From contig JAUWXV010000021.1 in NCBI GenBank assembly GCA_030616165.1, forward strand, positions 1 to 28,146: a DNA stretch of 28,146 nt. The letters run 5' to 3'. The translations under genes were made by a program, and so were the position numbers. A model generated the notes under the pieces. The model ran no database searches. It was not told where the DNA came from and worked only from the letters and a program-made list of their open reading frames with translations. The DNA is from a bacterium (GTDB lineage: Bacteria; SM23-31; JAUVVT01). Positions 16,559 through 23,952 of the stretch are shown here, one piece after another (within the stretch, counting starts at the first letter, position 1; every line of letters begins with the position of its first letter).

Positions 16559-17272
16559 TCAAACTACTAATTTTTTTAAACTCTCCACCTCCCCTTTTGT
16601 AAGATTTCTCCAACTGCCGGGTTTAAGTTCATCCTTTTTAATTCCTGCAAATTCTATTCTCTCCAATTCTAAAACATTATATCCAAGTGCACTAAACATC
16701 CTCTTTATCTGTCTTTTTTTACCAGTATGAATTTTTATTATTACCATGTATTTACTATATTTATTCTCAATAATTTTTACATCACCAGATACAACTTCAT
16801 CTTTTCCAATAACCACTCCTCTTCTAAGTTTTTCAATATACTTTTCAGAGATTTTCTTATCTAAAACAACATTATAAATTTTATCAATTTGATATCTTGG
16901 ATGACTTAAACAATATGCAATCTCTCCATCATTTGTTAAAAGCAATACTCCAGTTGTATTAATATCTAACCTTCCTATTGGGAATAATCTTTCCTTCACA
17001 TTAATGTAATCTATAATCTTTTTTCTCCCTTTTTCATCTTTTAATGTAGTGACACAGCCTTTAGGCTTATTCAAGATAATATACTTGTATTTTTCTCTTA
17101 AAACAATCCTTTTATTATTCAGAAACACTTCATCCTTTTTTTCATCTATTTTATAACCTGGATTGTCAATCTTTTTCCCGTTGACAAAAACCATACCGCT
17201 ATAAATGTACTGATCACATTTTCTTCTGGCTAACATCCCAGCTTTTGCAAGGAACTTATTCAGTCTCATCAT
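16559..17272 (-). CDS. rluB: RluB/RsuA-family pseudouridine synthase
   Basis: Isomerises a uridine in rRNA to pseudouridine; by its scpB neighbour and length (237 residues) it is most likely the 23S enzyme RluB. The N-terminus is an S4 RNA-binding domain (MRLNKFLAKAGMLARRKCDQ, GMVFVNGKKI). The catalytic motif GRLDINTTGVLLLTNDG contains the nucleophile D103. Further family blocks are NKPKGCVTTLKDEKGR and GKKRQIKRMFSALGYNV. The gene overlaps the scpB 3' end by 17 bases, implying translational coupling. Two consecutive ATGs (17272 and 17269) could serve as start. RsuA (16S) cannot be fully excluded. Confidence 0.88.
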   Translation of the reverse strand: MMRLNKFLAKAGMLARRKCDQYIYSGMVFVNGKKIDNPGYKIDEKKDEVFLNNKRIVLREKYKYIILNKPKGCVTTLKDEKGRKKIIDYINVKERLFPIGRLDINTTGVLLLTNDGEIAYCLSHPRYQIDKIYNVVLDKKISEKYIEKLRRGVVIGKDEVVSGDVKIIENKYSKYMVIIKIHTGKKRQIKRMFSALGYNVLELERIEFAGIKKDELKPGSWRNLTKGEVESLKKLVV

Positions 17273-17825
17273 TCACAACAACCTCTCTTTTGTCAACAAT
17301 TTCACTGATTTCTTTAAGATTTGGAAGGTCTGAAATATCATTCAGGCCAAAATATTGAAGGAATTCGGGAGTAGTAGAATAAAGCAGAGGTCTGCCTGGA
17401 CCTTTTCCTCTGCCAGAAATAGTAATCAATCTCCTTTCGAGTAGAGTATGTATTACACCATCTATATTTACACCTCGTATAGACTCTATTACAGGCCTGT
17501 TTATGGGCTGTTTGTAAGCAATTATTGAAAGGGTTTCAAGAGCAGCTCTGGAAAGTTTAGGCTTTCTTCTGGATTTAAATAACTCTTTTAAATAAGAATA
17601 ATATTTCTTTAAAGTAAAAAACCTATATCCTCCCCCAATCTGAAGAATTTCAAGCGATCTACCTGTTTCTCTATATTCTTTATTTAGAATATTGATTATT
17701 TTTCGAATATTATCAATATTGCCTATTTTAACAATCTCGGAAATCTTCTCTACAGTAATAGGATAATCTGATGCAAATATCAAAGCTTCAACAATCTGCT
17801 TCAAATCTTCTCTTTCTAATGTCAT
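17256..17825 (-). CDS. scpB: ScpB, SMC-kleisin accessory winged-helix protein
   Basis: Subunit of the bacterial condensin SMC-ScpA-ScpB that compacts and segregates the chromosome. 189 residues made of two winged-helix domains. Diagnostic blocks are IVEALIFASDYPITVEKIS at the N-terminus and LSRAALETLSIIAYKQPINRPVIESIRGVNIDGVIHTLLERRLI with GRGKGPGRPLLYSTTPEFLQYFGL. A GGAG about 15 bases before the ATG is rather far for a ribosome binding site. It is placed between scpA and rluB, the common bacterial order. Confidence 0.93.
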   Translation of the reverse strand: MTLEREDLKQIVEALIFASDYPITVEKISEIVKIGNIDNIRKIINILNKEYRETGRSLEILQIGGGYRFFTLKKYYSYLKELFKSRRKPKLSRAALETLSIIAYKQPINRPVIESIRGVNIDGVIHTLLERRLITISGRGKGPGRPLLYSTTPEFLQYFGLNDISDLPNLKEISEIVDKREVVVNDETE

Positions 17826-17877
17826 AAAAGTTTAAAATCACTCCTTTATTTCAAATTTTAATAATTAGAATATTATA

Positions 17878-18588
17878 CTAATTCCATCTACATATCAAAA
17901 TATCTTTAAACGGATGGACCTGAAATAACCTGACTAGTTTTCTTTGTGATAATTCAAGAACAGCAAGAAATGTTGCTATTATAAATATCTTGTCATTTCT
18001 GCGAGAAACAATTTCCAGAAAAGATATTTTTTCATTAGATTTAATTAAATTTAAAATAAATTTTATATGTTCTTCTATATGAATTTTCTCTTTCTTAATA
18101 CTATAATAGTCTTTTTCTGGTGTTTTTTCAAGAACATTTTTTAGAATTGTGATAAAATCAAAAATTGTATATTCTGAAGGATAAGGATAATCATCTGGCT
18201 TTAAATCCTGTTCGTATGAAAAATTTCGTGTAAATCTTTTCCTTTCTTCATATTCTATATCGGAAAGTTCCTCAGCGGTTTCTTTAAACCTTTTATATTC
18301 TATGAGACTTCTAACAAGTCCATCTTTTAGTTCCTCTACTTCTTCACCATTTTCTCCTTCAGAAGGAAGCATCATTTTAACCTTTATCCTCATCAAAGTT
18401 GCCGCCATAAGAATAAACTCTCCTGCAATCTCAAGGTCAAGCATCTGCATTAATTCTATATATTCAAGATATTGCTGAGTAATTTTTGCTATTGGTATAG
18501 AATAAATATCGATTTCTTCCTTTTTTATGAGGAAAAGAAGAAGGTCAAGCGGCCCTTCAAAAGTTTGTAATTTAACATGATAAGACAT
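17878..18588 (-). CDS. scpA: ScpA, bacterial condensin kleisin
   Basis: Kleisin that bridges the SMC head domains. 236 residues. The N-terminal signature FEGPLDLLLFLIKKEEIDIYSIPIAKITQQYLEYI is unmistakable. The middle has AGEFILMAATLMRIKVKMMLP and an acidic linker (EGENGEEVEELKDG). The C-terminal winged helix (IIATFLAVLELSQRKLVRLFQ) binds SMC. The start is 7 bases after the trpS stop and scpB follows by 52 bases. No smc gene lies inside the window. Confidence 0.94.
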   Translation of the reverse strand: MSYHVKLQTFEGPLDLLLFLIKKEEIDIYSIPIAKITQQYLEYIELMQMLDLEIAGEFILMAATLMRIKVKMMLPSEGENGEEVEELKDGLVRSLIEYKRFKETAEELSDIEYEERKRFTRNFSYEQDLKPDDYPYPSEYTIFDFITILKNVLEKTPEKDYYSIKKEKIHIEEHIKFILNLIKSNEKISFLEIVSRRNDKIFIIATFLAVLELSQRKLVRLFQVHPFKDILICRWN

Positions 18589-18595
18589 ATTTTTA

Positions 18596-19597
18596 TTATC
18601 CTAAATTCATTGTTTTGTGAACATCATTCATAGTTTTAACAGCAATTTCTCTTGCCCTTTTTTCTCCTTGTAGAAGAATATCTTTTATCTCATCTAAGTG
18701 CTCAAGAAAATATGCTCTGTTTTCTCTGAATGGTTCCATGAAGTCAATTAATTTTTTACTCAATCTTTTTTTACATTCCACACATCCCAGAGCCCCACTT
18801 CTGCAGTCTGCTGCAATCTCATCACGTTCTTCAGTATTAAATTTTGAATGATAAGTATAGACGACACAAATTTCTGGTCTTCCGGGATCACCTAATTTTA
18901 TCTTTTGAGGGTCTGTAATTGCCGACATAATCTTTCTTTCGATTTCTGCAGGTTCATCGGTAAGCAATATAATATTTCCCAAAGACTTACTCATTCTTTT
19001 TCCATCTGTTCCTGGAAGACGACTGAATTCTGTCAATTTCACTTCTGGTATTGGAAATACTTCTCCATGAAGATTATTAAATCTTCGTGCGATTTCTCTT
19101 GTAATTTCAACATGGGGCTTTTGGTCTTCTCCAACCGGAACCAAATTTGCCTTGTATATCAAGATATCAGCAGCTTGAAGCACTGGATATCCAAGATGCC
19201 CATAACTGACTTTTTCTTCAAGATGAAGTTCTTTTATCTGTTCCTTTACGGTGGGATTCCTTTCCAATCTGTTTAGTGTAACAAGCATCGAAAATATAAG
19301 ATGCAATTCAGCATGCTCTTTAATTTTTGATTGAATGAACATCGGACTCTCTTCAGGGTCTATGCCAGCCCCTATCCAGTCAATTACCATATCAATTGTG
19401 TCATTTGCGATGTTTCTTGTATTTTCATAATTTGTAGTTAGAACATGCCAATCTGCAACAAGGTGAAAATTCTCATATTCCTTCTGCAACTTTACCCAAT
19501 TCTCTAAAGCACCAGTGTAATTGCCAAAATGCAGTCTCCCTGTGGGACGCATCCCACTTAATATTCTTCCTTTTTTATTTTTATCTGCTACTTTCAA
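18596..19597 (-). CDS. trpS: Tryptophanyl-tRNA synthetase
   Basis: Class I aminoacyl-tRNA synthetase charging tRNA-Trp, 333 residues. The HIGH-equivalent lies in SGMRPTGRLHFGNYTGAL (residues 14-31), GYPVLQAADILIYKA is the tryptophan-binding region, and KMSKS appears as GKRMSKSLGN. The only start that keeps the family N-terminus (ILSG before MRPTG) is a TTG at 19597. A weak AGGA lies upstream, and the next ATG would cut into the beta-strand preceding the HIGH loop. It is the first gene of the cluster reaching to miaB. A promoter-like pair lies about 90 bases upstream. Confidence 0.94.
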   Translation of the reverse strand: MKVADKNKKGRILSGMRPTGRLHFGNYTGALENWVKLQKEYENFHLVADWHVLTTNYENTRNIANDTIDMVIDWIGAGIDPEESPMFIQSKIKEHAELHLIFSMLVTLNRLERNPTVKEQIKELHLEEKVSYGHLGYPVLQAADILIYKANLVPVGEDQKPHVEITREIARRFNNLHGEVFPIPEVKLTEFSRLPGTDGKRMSKSLGNIILLTDEPAEIERKIMSAITDPQKIKLGDPGRPEICVVYTYHSKFNTEERDEIAADCRSGALGCVECKKRLSKKLIDFMEPFRENRAYFLEHLDEIKDILLQGEKRAREIAVKTMNDVHKTMNLG

Positions 19598-19687
19598 TAA
19601 TTTTAAATTTCCTATGCCACTTTTTCTAAGAAATACGAAATAACGAACCTAAAGTAAAACTTTTAATGAAAAATATAACTTTAATAA

Positions 19688-19716
19688 ATTACAGTAATTA
19701 TTAATGTATTCTTCAA
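19688..19716 (-). promoter_or_regulatory. Probable sigma-70 type promoter for trpS
   Basis: Minus-strand TTGAAG (19716-19711), 17-base spacer, TGTAAT (19693-19688). Transcription would begin near 19681, giving a leader of about 84 bases. The rest of the 179-base gap is AT-rich. A near-perfect inverted pair, AAAGTAAAACTTT near 19651 and AAAGTTTACTTTA near 19736, flanks the promoter. Confidence 0.45.
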
Positions 19717-19776
19717 TAATAATATAAAGTTTACTTTAAAAATTTATTTTAATATATAATTTCTACTCAAAAAAAA

Positions 19777-20292
19777 TCAGTTCATAAAAAGATAAGGCTT
19801 CCATTTTTCGTTTTTCACACCGAGAAAATACCGTATAAAAGAAAGATGATTTGGTTTTCTTGGTTTTCTTAAAAGTCTCATATTTGCTTGTTCTGCAGTC
19901 CTATTCCCCTTTTTATTATTACACTCTACACAAGAACAAACCAGGTTTTCCCATGAATCGTTTCCTCCAAAATTTTTAGGAATCACATGGTCCACGGTCA
20001 TAGGAACACTCTGATCTCCGCAGTATTGACAGACGTGACCATCCCTTTTAATAATATTCTTTCTTGAAAGAACTATTCTCTTTGATGGTACACGAATATA
20101 CACTACAATTCTAACAACCAAAGGAAATGGTATAGAAACTCTGACAGACCGAATAAATCCAGAATCTTTCTCTATAATTTCAGCCTTACCAAGATAAATT
20201 AGAATTATTGCCCTCCTCACATCACAGACACTCATAGGCTCATAATTCTGATTTAATACCAATACTTGTTTATTTAATTTAGATTCTAACAT
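19777..20292 (-). CDS. HNH endonuclease family protein
   Basis: Cytoplasmic protein of 171 residues with a C-terminal zinc-stabilised HNH domain. CQYC (C88, C91) is followed by the catalytic region VDHVIPKNFGGNDSWENLV (D101, H102, N116) and the second zinc pair CVEC (C121, C124) with NNKKGNRT. The N-terminal half, LVLNQNYEPMSVCDVRRAIILIYLGKAE, is the conserved lead domain of a widespread stand-alone HNH group found in free-living bacteria. That group is not tied to restriction or intron homing; its function is unknown. The promoter-like TATAAT lies almost at the ATG, so the message may be leaderless. It follows the NlpC gene by 65 bases. Confidence 0.88.
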   Translation of the reverse strand: MLESKLNKQVLVLNQNYEPMSVCDVRRAIILIYLGKAEIIEKDSGFIRSVRVSIPFPLVVRIVVYIRVPSKRIVLSRKNIIKRDGHVCQYCGDQSVPMTVDHVIPKNFGGNDSWENLVCSCVECNNKKGNRTAEQANMRLLRKPRKPNHLSFIRYFLGVKNEKWKPYLFMN

Positions 20293-20296
20293 ATAT

Positions 20297-20323
20297 ATTA
20301 TATATATTTACAAATTTTAACAA
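20297..20323 (-). promoter_or_regulatory. Possible leaderless promoter for the HNH gene
   Basis: TTGTTA (20323-20318) is followed by TATAAT (20302-20297, 15-base spacer) or TAATAT (20300-20295, 17-base spacer). The ATG starts at 20292, so transcription would start at or inside the start codon. No Shine-Dalgarno sequence is present, which fits. The stretch is so AT-rich that a chance match is quite possible. Confidence 0.3.
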
Positions 20324-20332
20324 ATATTTATG

Positions 20333-20354
20333 TTTATCGCAAAACTTCGATAAA
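20333..20354 (-). terminator. Weak hairpin after the NlpC/P60 gene
   Basis: TTTATCG (20333-20339) and CGATAAA (20348-20354) form a 7-bp stem with an 8-base loop, beginning four bases past the NlpC stop codon. No uridine run follows, so termination would be inefficient. Confidence 0.3.
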
Positions 20355-20357
20355 TTT

Positions 20358-21377
20358 CTAAATAACTGATCTACTTTCAATAAATGTCTCTTTTAAATAT
20401 TTATCATAATATTTATCACTTTCATCAAAACTATTAATTCTAACAAATCCCCTTGAATGGATAACCCTTTTTCTTCCTATATAAATTCCGACATGAGAAA
20501 TTTCATTTTTACCAAAAAATAGAAGGTCTCCCTTTTTCATACTTCTTCCAGTTTTTTTTGCATATATAAACTGCATATCAGAATCCCTTGGCAAAGAAAT
20601 TCCAATCAGTGCATATACTGTCTGCACAAATCCTGAGCAATCAAAACCCATAGGAGACTTACCTCCCCACAAATACGGAATACCAAGGAATTTCATCGAA
20701 GATAAAACAATTTTTTCTCTGATACTTTTTCCCTTTTCATCCAGCCATTTAAATTCGGTTCTATTTTTTACCCATCCTTCAGATTTATCAGGAAGTTTTA
20801 CTTTGACCCATTCTCCTTTTTTATTTAAGAAAGGGAGTTTAGATCCAATTAATATTTGCCTTAAAGAAATTGAAAAATCATTCGGATTTTCTTTTATACT
20901 ACCAATAACATCCTGAAACAAAAATAATTTATTATTCTGCCATCGTGATATTTCCTTATCGCTGTATAATACTACCTGAAAGCCATTTATCCAGCCAATA
21001 TATCCATCCTCACACTCAATTCTTAGCCAGTTCCCGCTTGTTTGTAATACATTAACCTTTTCTCCTAAAAGTGACTGTGTTAACATACAACTTTCAAAAG
21101 TTGGAGAGCTGACAACTGATGCTGCACAAACATTAATTAATCCATATACATTCTTCTTATCTGGAAGAATAGCAAATTTAACCTTCTTGTTTATGCTTAA
21201 TGGTAAATTTGCAAGATCATTTTTAAAACTCTCCATTAAACTACTATCAGAAAAAATAACCTTTATTTTCAAAGAACCCTTAGTTCGATAAAAGTCATAT
21301 TCAAATACGGTTAATCTTTGGTCAATATTTTTTTTTACTCTAAAATTTTCAAAAAAATCAGAAAATTTCTTATACAT
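20358..21377 (-). CDS. NlpC/P60 cysteine peptidase with two SH3-like domains
   Basis: Predicted gamma-D-glutamyl-diamino-acid endopeptidase that cuts peptidoglycan stem peptides or recycled muropeptides. 339 residues. Two bacterial SH3 domains (about 80-135, with GNWLRIECEDGYIGWI; and 155-210, with GEWVKVKLPDKSEGWV) precede the catalytic domain. That domain has YLWGGKSPMGFDCSGFVQ (nucleophile C247), SHVGIYIG (H295) and VIHSRG (third residue H307). The order SH3-SH3-NlpC resembles YkfC-type dipeptidyl peptidase VI. No N-terminal signal peptide is visible (MYKKFSDFFENFRVKK), which favours cytoplasmic recycling over wall hydrolysis. It sits between tyrS and the HNH gene. Confidence 0.88.
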   Translation of the reverse strand: MYKKFSDFFENFRVKKNIDQRLTVFEYDFYRTKGSLKIKVIFSDSSLMESFKNDLANLPLSINKKVKFAILPDKKNVYGLINVCAASVVSSPTFESCMLTQSLLGEKVNVLQTSGNWLRIECEDGYIGWINGFQVVLYSDKEISRWQNNKLFLFQDVIGSIKENPNDFSISLRQILIGSKLPFLNKKGEWVKVKLPDKSEGWVKNRTEFKWLDEKGKSIREKIVLSSMKFLGIPYLWGGKSPMGFDCSGFVQTVYALIGISLPRDSDMQFIYAKKTGRSMKKGDLLFFGKNEISHVGIYIGRKRVIHSRGFVRINSFDESDKYYDKYLKETFIESRSVI

Positions 21378-21472
21378 TAATTAATATAAATTTTCAATTT
21401 AAATCAAAATTATTTAATTGTCAAGTTATTTTACCTATCAATCTGATTAATATTATTAAATTTCAATAAATT

Positions 21473-22696
21473 TCATTTTGGAACAATTTTCAGAAACTTT
21501 CTCTTTCCTACTTTTAATATAATTTCTTTATTAATTATTATATCAATTTCAGGGTCATTTATTTTATTTCCATCTATACTCACCCCTCCTTGTTTAATCA
21601 ATCTTCTTGCTTCGCTTGATGATTTACACATATTTGTCAGAGTGAGAAGTCTAACAATCCAAATCTTTTCATTATTATCTACTTTAAATTCATTTATTTC
21701 TGTCGGAGTTTGTTTCTTAACAAATATTTTATCGAATGCTTCTTCTGCTTTAATTGCTTCTGATTTTTCATGATAAAGAGAAACAACTTCTCTTGCCAGT
21801 CTTCTTTTTAAATCTCTTGGATTGACATTATCATCTTTAAGGTCTTTTTCAAATTTCTTTATTTCTACATCTGGTACTTCAGTAGCAAAAATGAAATAAG
21901 GAATAATCAAATCATCAGTAATTGAAAGAATTTTCCCGTATATCTCAGAAGGAGGCTCATTTATTCCAATATAATTTCCAAGACTTTTACTCATTTTCTC
22001 CACTCCATCCGTTCCCAGAAGAAGGGGCATAGTGATAATCACCTGAGGATCAATTCCATATCTTTTTTGTATATTTCTTGCGGTAAGCAGATTAAATTTT
22101 TGATCTGTTCCCCCTAATTCTACATCTGCTTTTAATGCAACCGAATCATATCCCTGTAAAAGACAGTATAAAAATTCAATAATACTTATATCTTTTTTAT
22201 TATCATATCGCTTCTTGAAATCATCCCTTTCGAGCATCCTTGCAACAGTATATTTCGACGAAAGTTCCATAAAATCATAAATAGTCAAATTACCAAGCCA
22301 TTCGCTGTTAAATCTTATAATAGTTTTATGAGAGTCTAACACTTTATATATTTGTTCCTTATAAGTTTGCACATTTTTTCCCATCTCTTCTCTGCTCATC
22401 ATTTTTCTTGTTTCCGATCTGCCCGATGGATCACCAACTAAACCTGTAAAATCCCCAATGAGAAAAACCACAGTGTGTCCAAGATCTTGAAATTGTTTTA
22501 ATTTTCTGATTGTAACCATATGTCCTATATGAAGGTCAGGTGCTGTGGGATCAAAACCCTCTTTTATTACCAGTGGTTTATTAAATTCTATTGACTTTTC
22601 AATCTTTTTAACCATTTCATCTTCAGGTATTATCTCCTTTACACCCCTTTTAATAATATCCATTTGTTCATTAACACTTGGAAACATATATTTCAT
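21473..22696 (-). CDS. tyrS: Tyrosyl-tRNA synthetase
   Basis: Class I synthetase charging tRNA-Tyr. The Rossmann domain has HIGH as LHIGHMV (about residues 55-61) and KMSKS in [10 protein letters not shown] (about 234-238), with [14 protein letters not shown] between them. A C-terminal S4 domain ([24 protein letters not shown]) binds the tRNA. I place the start at the ATG at 22696, because GGAG lies 8 bases before it; a TTG at 22708 would swallow that ribosome binding site. The result is 407 residues, typical of the longer TyrZ-like form. A promoter-like pair lies upstream in the 133-base gap after smpB. Confidence 0.94.
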   Translation of the reverse strand: MKYMFPSVNEQMDIIKRGVKEIIPEDEMVKKIEKSIEFNKPLVIKEGFDPTAPDLHIGHMVTIRKLKQFQDLGHTVVFLIGDFTGLVGDPSGRSETRKMMSREEMGKNVQTYKEQIYKVLDSHKTIIRFNSEWLGNLTIYDFMELSSKYTVARMLERDDFKKRYDNKKDISIIEFLYCLLQGYDSVALKADVELGGTDQKFNLLTARNIQKRYGIDPQVIITMPLLLGTDGVEKMSKSLGNYIGINEPPSEIYGKILSITDDLIIPYFIFATEVPDVEIKKFEKDLKDDNVNPRDLKRRLAREVVSLYHEKSEAIKAEEAFDKIFVKKQTPTEINEFKVDNNEKIWIVRLLTLTNMCKSSSEARRLIKQGGVSIDGNKINDPEIDIIINKEIILKVGKRKFLKIVPK

Positions 22697-22741
22697 ATAC
22701 TTCTCCAATATCTATTTCTAATTTTTCTAAAATTATTTATA

Positions 22742-22770
22742 TTTACAGTTAAAAAATGTTTTACATTCAA
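22742..22770 (-). promoter_or_regulatory. Possible promoter for tyrS
   Basis: Minus-strand TTGAAT (22770-22765), 17-base spacer, TGTAAA (22747-22742). The layout and hexamers resemble the pair upstream of trpS (TTGAAG-N17-TGTAAT). Transcription would start near 22735, about 40 bases before the ATG. Confidence 0.35.
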
Positions 22771-22829
22771 AGAAAAGGAATTATAAATTTAAATACTTAA
22801 TGAAGTTTCTCAATATTGTGAAAAATAAA

Positions 22830-23312
22830 TTAAAACATACCTTTCCATTCTCTTAACTTCTCTCTTTCGAAATCTCTCCTTGCTATATCTTCCCTTTTAT
22901 CATATACTCTTTTACCTTTTGCTAAAGCTAATTCAACTTTAACTCTCCCTTTTTTAAAATATAACTTAAGCGGAACAAGAGTCATACCTTTTTCTTCTAC
23001 CTTGCCTAAAAGTTTTCTTATTTCCTTTTTATTAAGCAAAAGTTTTTTATCCCGCATGGGTTCATGATTAAATATATTCCCTTGATTATACGGGCTTACA
23101 TGCATATTTAACAAAAAAACTTCACCATTTTTTGTAATTGCGTAGCTATCTTTCAAATTAACATTTCCATTTCTTATAGATTTTACTTCTGTCCCTTTCA
23201 AGACAATTCCAGCTTCATATGAATCAATTATATGATAATCATGTTTTGCTTTTCTGTTTGTGGCAACTATTTTTTCTATTTCTTTCTCATTTATGTTTTT
23301 TATCATTTTCAT
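22830..23312 (-). CDS. smpB: SmpB, tmRNA-binding protein
   Basis: Partner of tmRNA in trans-translation; it brings tmRNA-alanine to stalled ribosomes. 160 residues. The family core is clear: [68 protein letters not shown] and [20 protein letters not shown], with the basic C-terminal tail [14 protein letters not shown] that enters the decoding site. ATG at 23312 or the third codon could start translation; neither has a clear Shine-Dalgarno sequence. tmRNA (ssrA) itself is not in the window. A good promoter lies 61 bases upstream. Confidence 0.95.
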   Translation of the reverse strand: MKMIKNINEKEIEKIVATNRKAKHDYHIIDSYEAGIVLKGTEVKSIRNGNVNLKDSYAITKNGEVFLLNMHVSPYNQGNIFNHEPMRDKKLLLNKKEIRKLLGKVEEKGMTLVPLKLYFKKGRVKVELALAKGKRVYDKREDIARRDFEREKLREWKGMF

Positions 23313-23372
23313 CTATAATTATAATAAATTATCTATAAAAAAAGCCAATAAGTTTAAATATTGACTAAGTTT

Positions 23373-23401
23373 AGTATACTTATTTTTATCCAAAAAATCA
23401 A
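23373..23401 (-). promoter_or_regulatory. Promoter for smpB
   Basis: Minus-strand TTGATT (23401-23396), 17-base spacer, TATACT (23378-23373). The transcript would start near 23366 with a leader of about 54 bases. Its -35 block is mirrored by that of the divergent tRNA promoter. Confidence 0.55.
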
Positions 23402-23438
23402 GGAAAGATTAAATCAATGTTAATTTAAAATTCAAATC

Positions 23439-23467
23439 TTGATTTTTCTTTCCAATTTTATTAAATT
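23439..23467 (+). promoter_or_regulatory. Possible promoter for tRNA-Leu
   Basis: TTGATT (23439-23444), 17-base spacer, TAAATT (23462-23467), with the start expected only a few bases before the tRNA at 23477. CTTGATTTTT here is the exact reverse complement of AAAAATCAAG at 23393-23402, which holds the -35 box of smpB. Confidence 0.35.
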
Positions 23468-23476
23468 GAAGATATA

Positions 23477-23562
23477 GCCGAAGTGGTGAAATTGGTAGAC
23501 GCGCACGGTTCAGGGCCGTGTCCCGATTACTCGGGATGTGGGTTCGAGTCCCACCTTCGGCA
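23477..23562 (+). tRNA. tRNA-Leu (anticodon CAG)
   Basis: Acceptor GCCGAAG pairs with CTTCGGC; the discriminator base is A and CCA is not encoded. The D arm contains GTGAAATTGGTAGACGC. The anticodon stem-loop is CACGG-TTCAGGG-CCGTG, giving CAG, which reads CUG. A long class II variable arm TCCCG-ATTACT-CGGGA follows, then the T arm GTGGG-TTCGAGT-CCCAC. All features of a functional tRNA-Leu are present in 86 bases. It is the first plus-strand gene of the window, transcribed away from smpB. Confidence 0.97.
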
Positions 23563-23565
23563 CAA
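23513..23565 (+). repeat. 53-bp direct repeat, copy 1 (inside tRNA-Leu)
   Basis: The 3' part of tRNA-Leu, from the anticodon loop to three bases past the discriminator, is repeated without a mismatch at 23900-23952. The spacing of 387 bases encloses the GIY-YIG gene, as an att-type or target-site duplication would. Confidence 0.95.
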
Positions 23566-23605
23566 AGTCTGACAACTTAGACATTTCTTTTAAAATTAAG
23601 TAACA

Positions 23606-23884
23606 ATGTATTGCACATATATTCTAAGTAGTGAGAAAGATGGTTCCTATTATATAGGATTTACAAATAAATTGCAAAAACGCATCAGTCAGCATAATTC
23701 AGGTAAATCAAAATATACATCAAAACATCAACCTTATAAATTAATTTATTACGAACCTTTTGAAACGAAAACAGAAGCCATTCAAAGAGAAAAATATTTC
23801 AAAACAAAGGAAGGACGTGATTTCTTCCTCAGAAAAATAGAAATAGTGAAATTGGTAAAGTCGAAGACCTCGCGCGCACGCTAA
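23606..23884 (+). CDS. Stand-alone GIY-YIG nuclease running into a tRNA-Leu copy
   Basis: Small UvrC-N-terminal-like GIY-YIG domain protein, 92 residues. The family core is present: YILSSEKDGSYYIGFTNKLQKRISQHNSG (the two motif tyrosines, the catalytic Arg and the His), then LIYYEPFETKTEAIQREKYFK with the metal-binding Glu. Related proteins usually end shortly after GRDFFLRK. Here about 12 more residues (VKLVKSKTSRAR) are encoded by sequence derived from tRNA-Leu: GTGAAATTGGTA (23846-23857) and CGCGCACG (23873-23880) match its D arm and anticodon stem. The ORF starts 43 bases after the intact tRNA and ends 16 bases before the 53-bp repeat. It may be a tRNA-targeting homing-type element; such a role is inference. 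Start codon ATG, with no strong ribosome binding site. Confidence 0.8.
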   Translation: MYCTYILSSEKDGSYYIGFTNKLQKRISQHNSGKSKYTSKHQPYKLIYYEPFETKTEAIQREKYFKTKEGRDFFLRKIEIVKLVKSKTSRAR

Positions 23885-23949
23885 TCCTTCGGAGTTCAGG
23901 GGCCGTGTCCCGATTACTCGGGATGTGGGTTCGAGTCCCACCTTCGGCA
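23846..23949 (+). pseudogene. Broken second copy of tRNA-Leu
   Basis: From 23900 the sequence is identical to the 3' half of tRNA-Leu. The 5' half survives only as patches (GTGAAATTGGTA, CGCGCACG, GTTCAGG) separated by unrelated insertions, one extra G follows the anticodon region, and the anticodon stem no longer pairs. GTCGAAG at 23860-23866 could still pair with the acceptor CTTCGGC (one GU), but the D loop lacks the GG pair, so a functional tRNA is unlikely. Confidence 0.8.
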
Positions 23950-23952
23950 CAA
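23900..23952 (+). repeat. 53-bp direct repeat, copy 2
   Basis: Perfect repeat of 23513-23565, the 3' half of tRNA-Leu plus three following bases. It closes the segment that carries the GIY-YIG gene. Confidence 0.95.

Noticed and set aside
23860-23949. Second functional tRNA-Leu
   Set aside because: The acceptor could pair with one GU, but the anticodon stem is broken by an extra G and unrelated bases, and the D loop lacks the conserved GG.
23741-23950. Minus-strand frame of 69 codons beginning MPKVGLEPTSRV, across the tRNA copy
   Set aside because: It is the antisense translation of tRNA-Leu sequence followed by the antisense of the GIY-YIG gene. Such MPKVGLEPTS-type starts are a well-known annotation artefact.
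23513-23952. att sites of a large integrated island
   Set aside because: The two 53-bp copies enclose only the GIY-YIG gene and no integrase is visible, so the repeat does not delimit an integrase-borne island within the window. A larger island ending beyond 28146 cannot be excluded.
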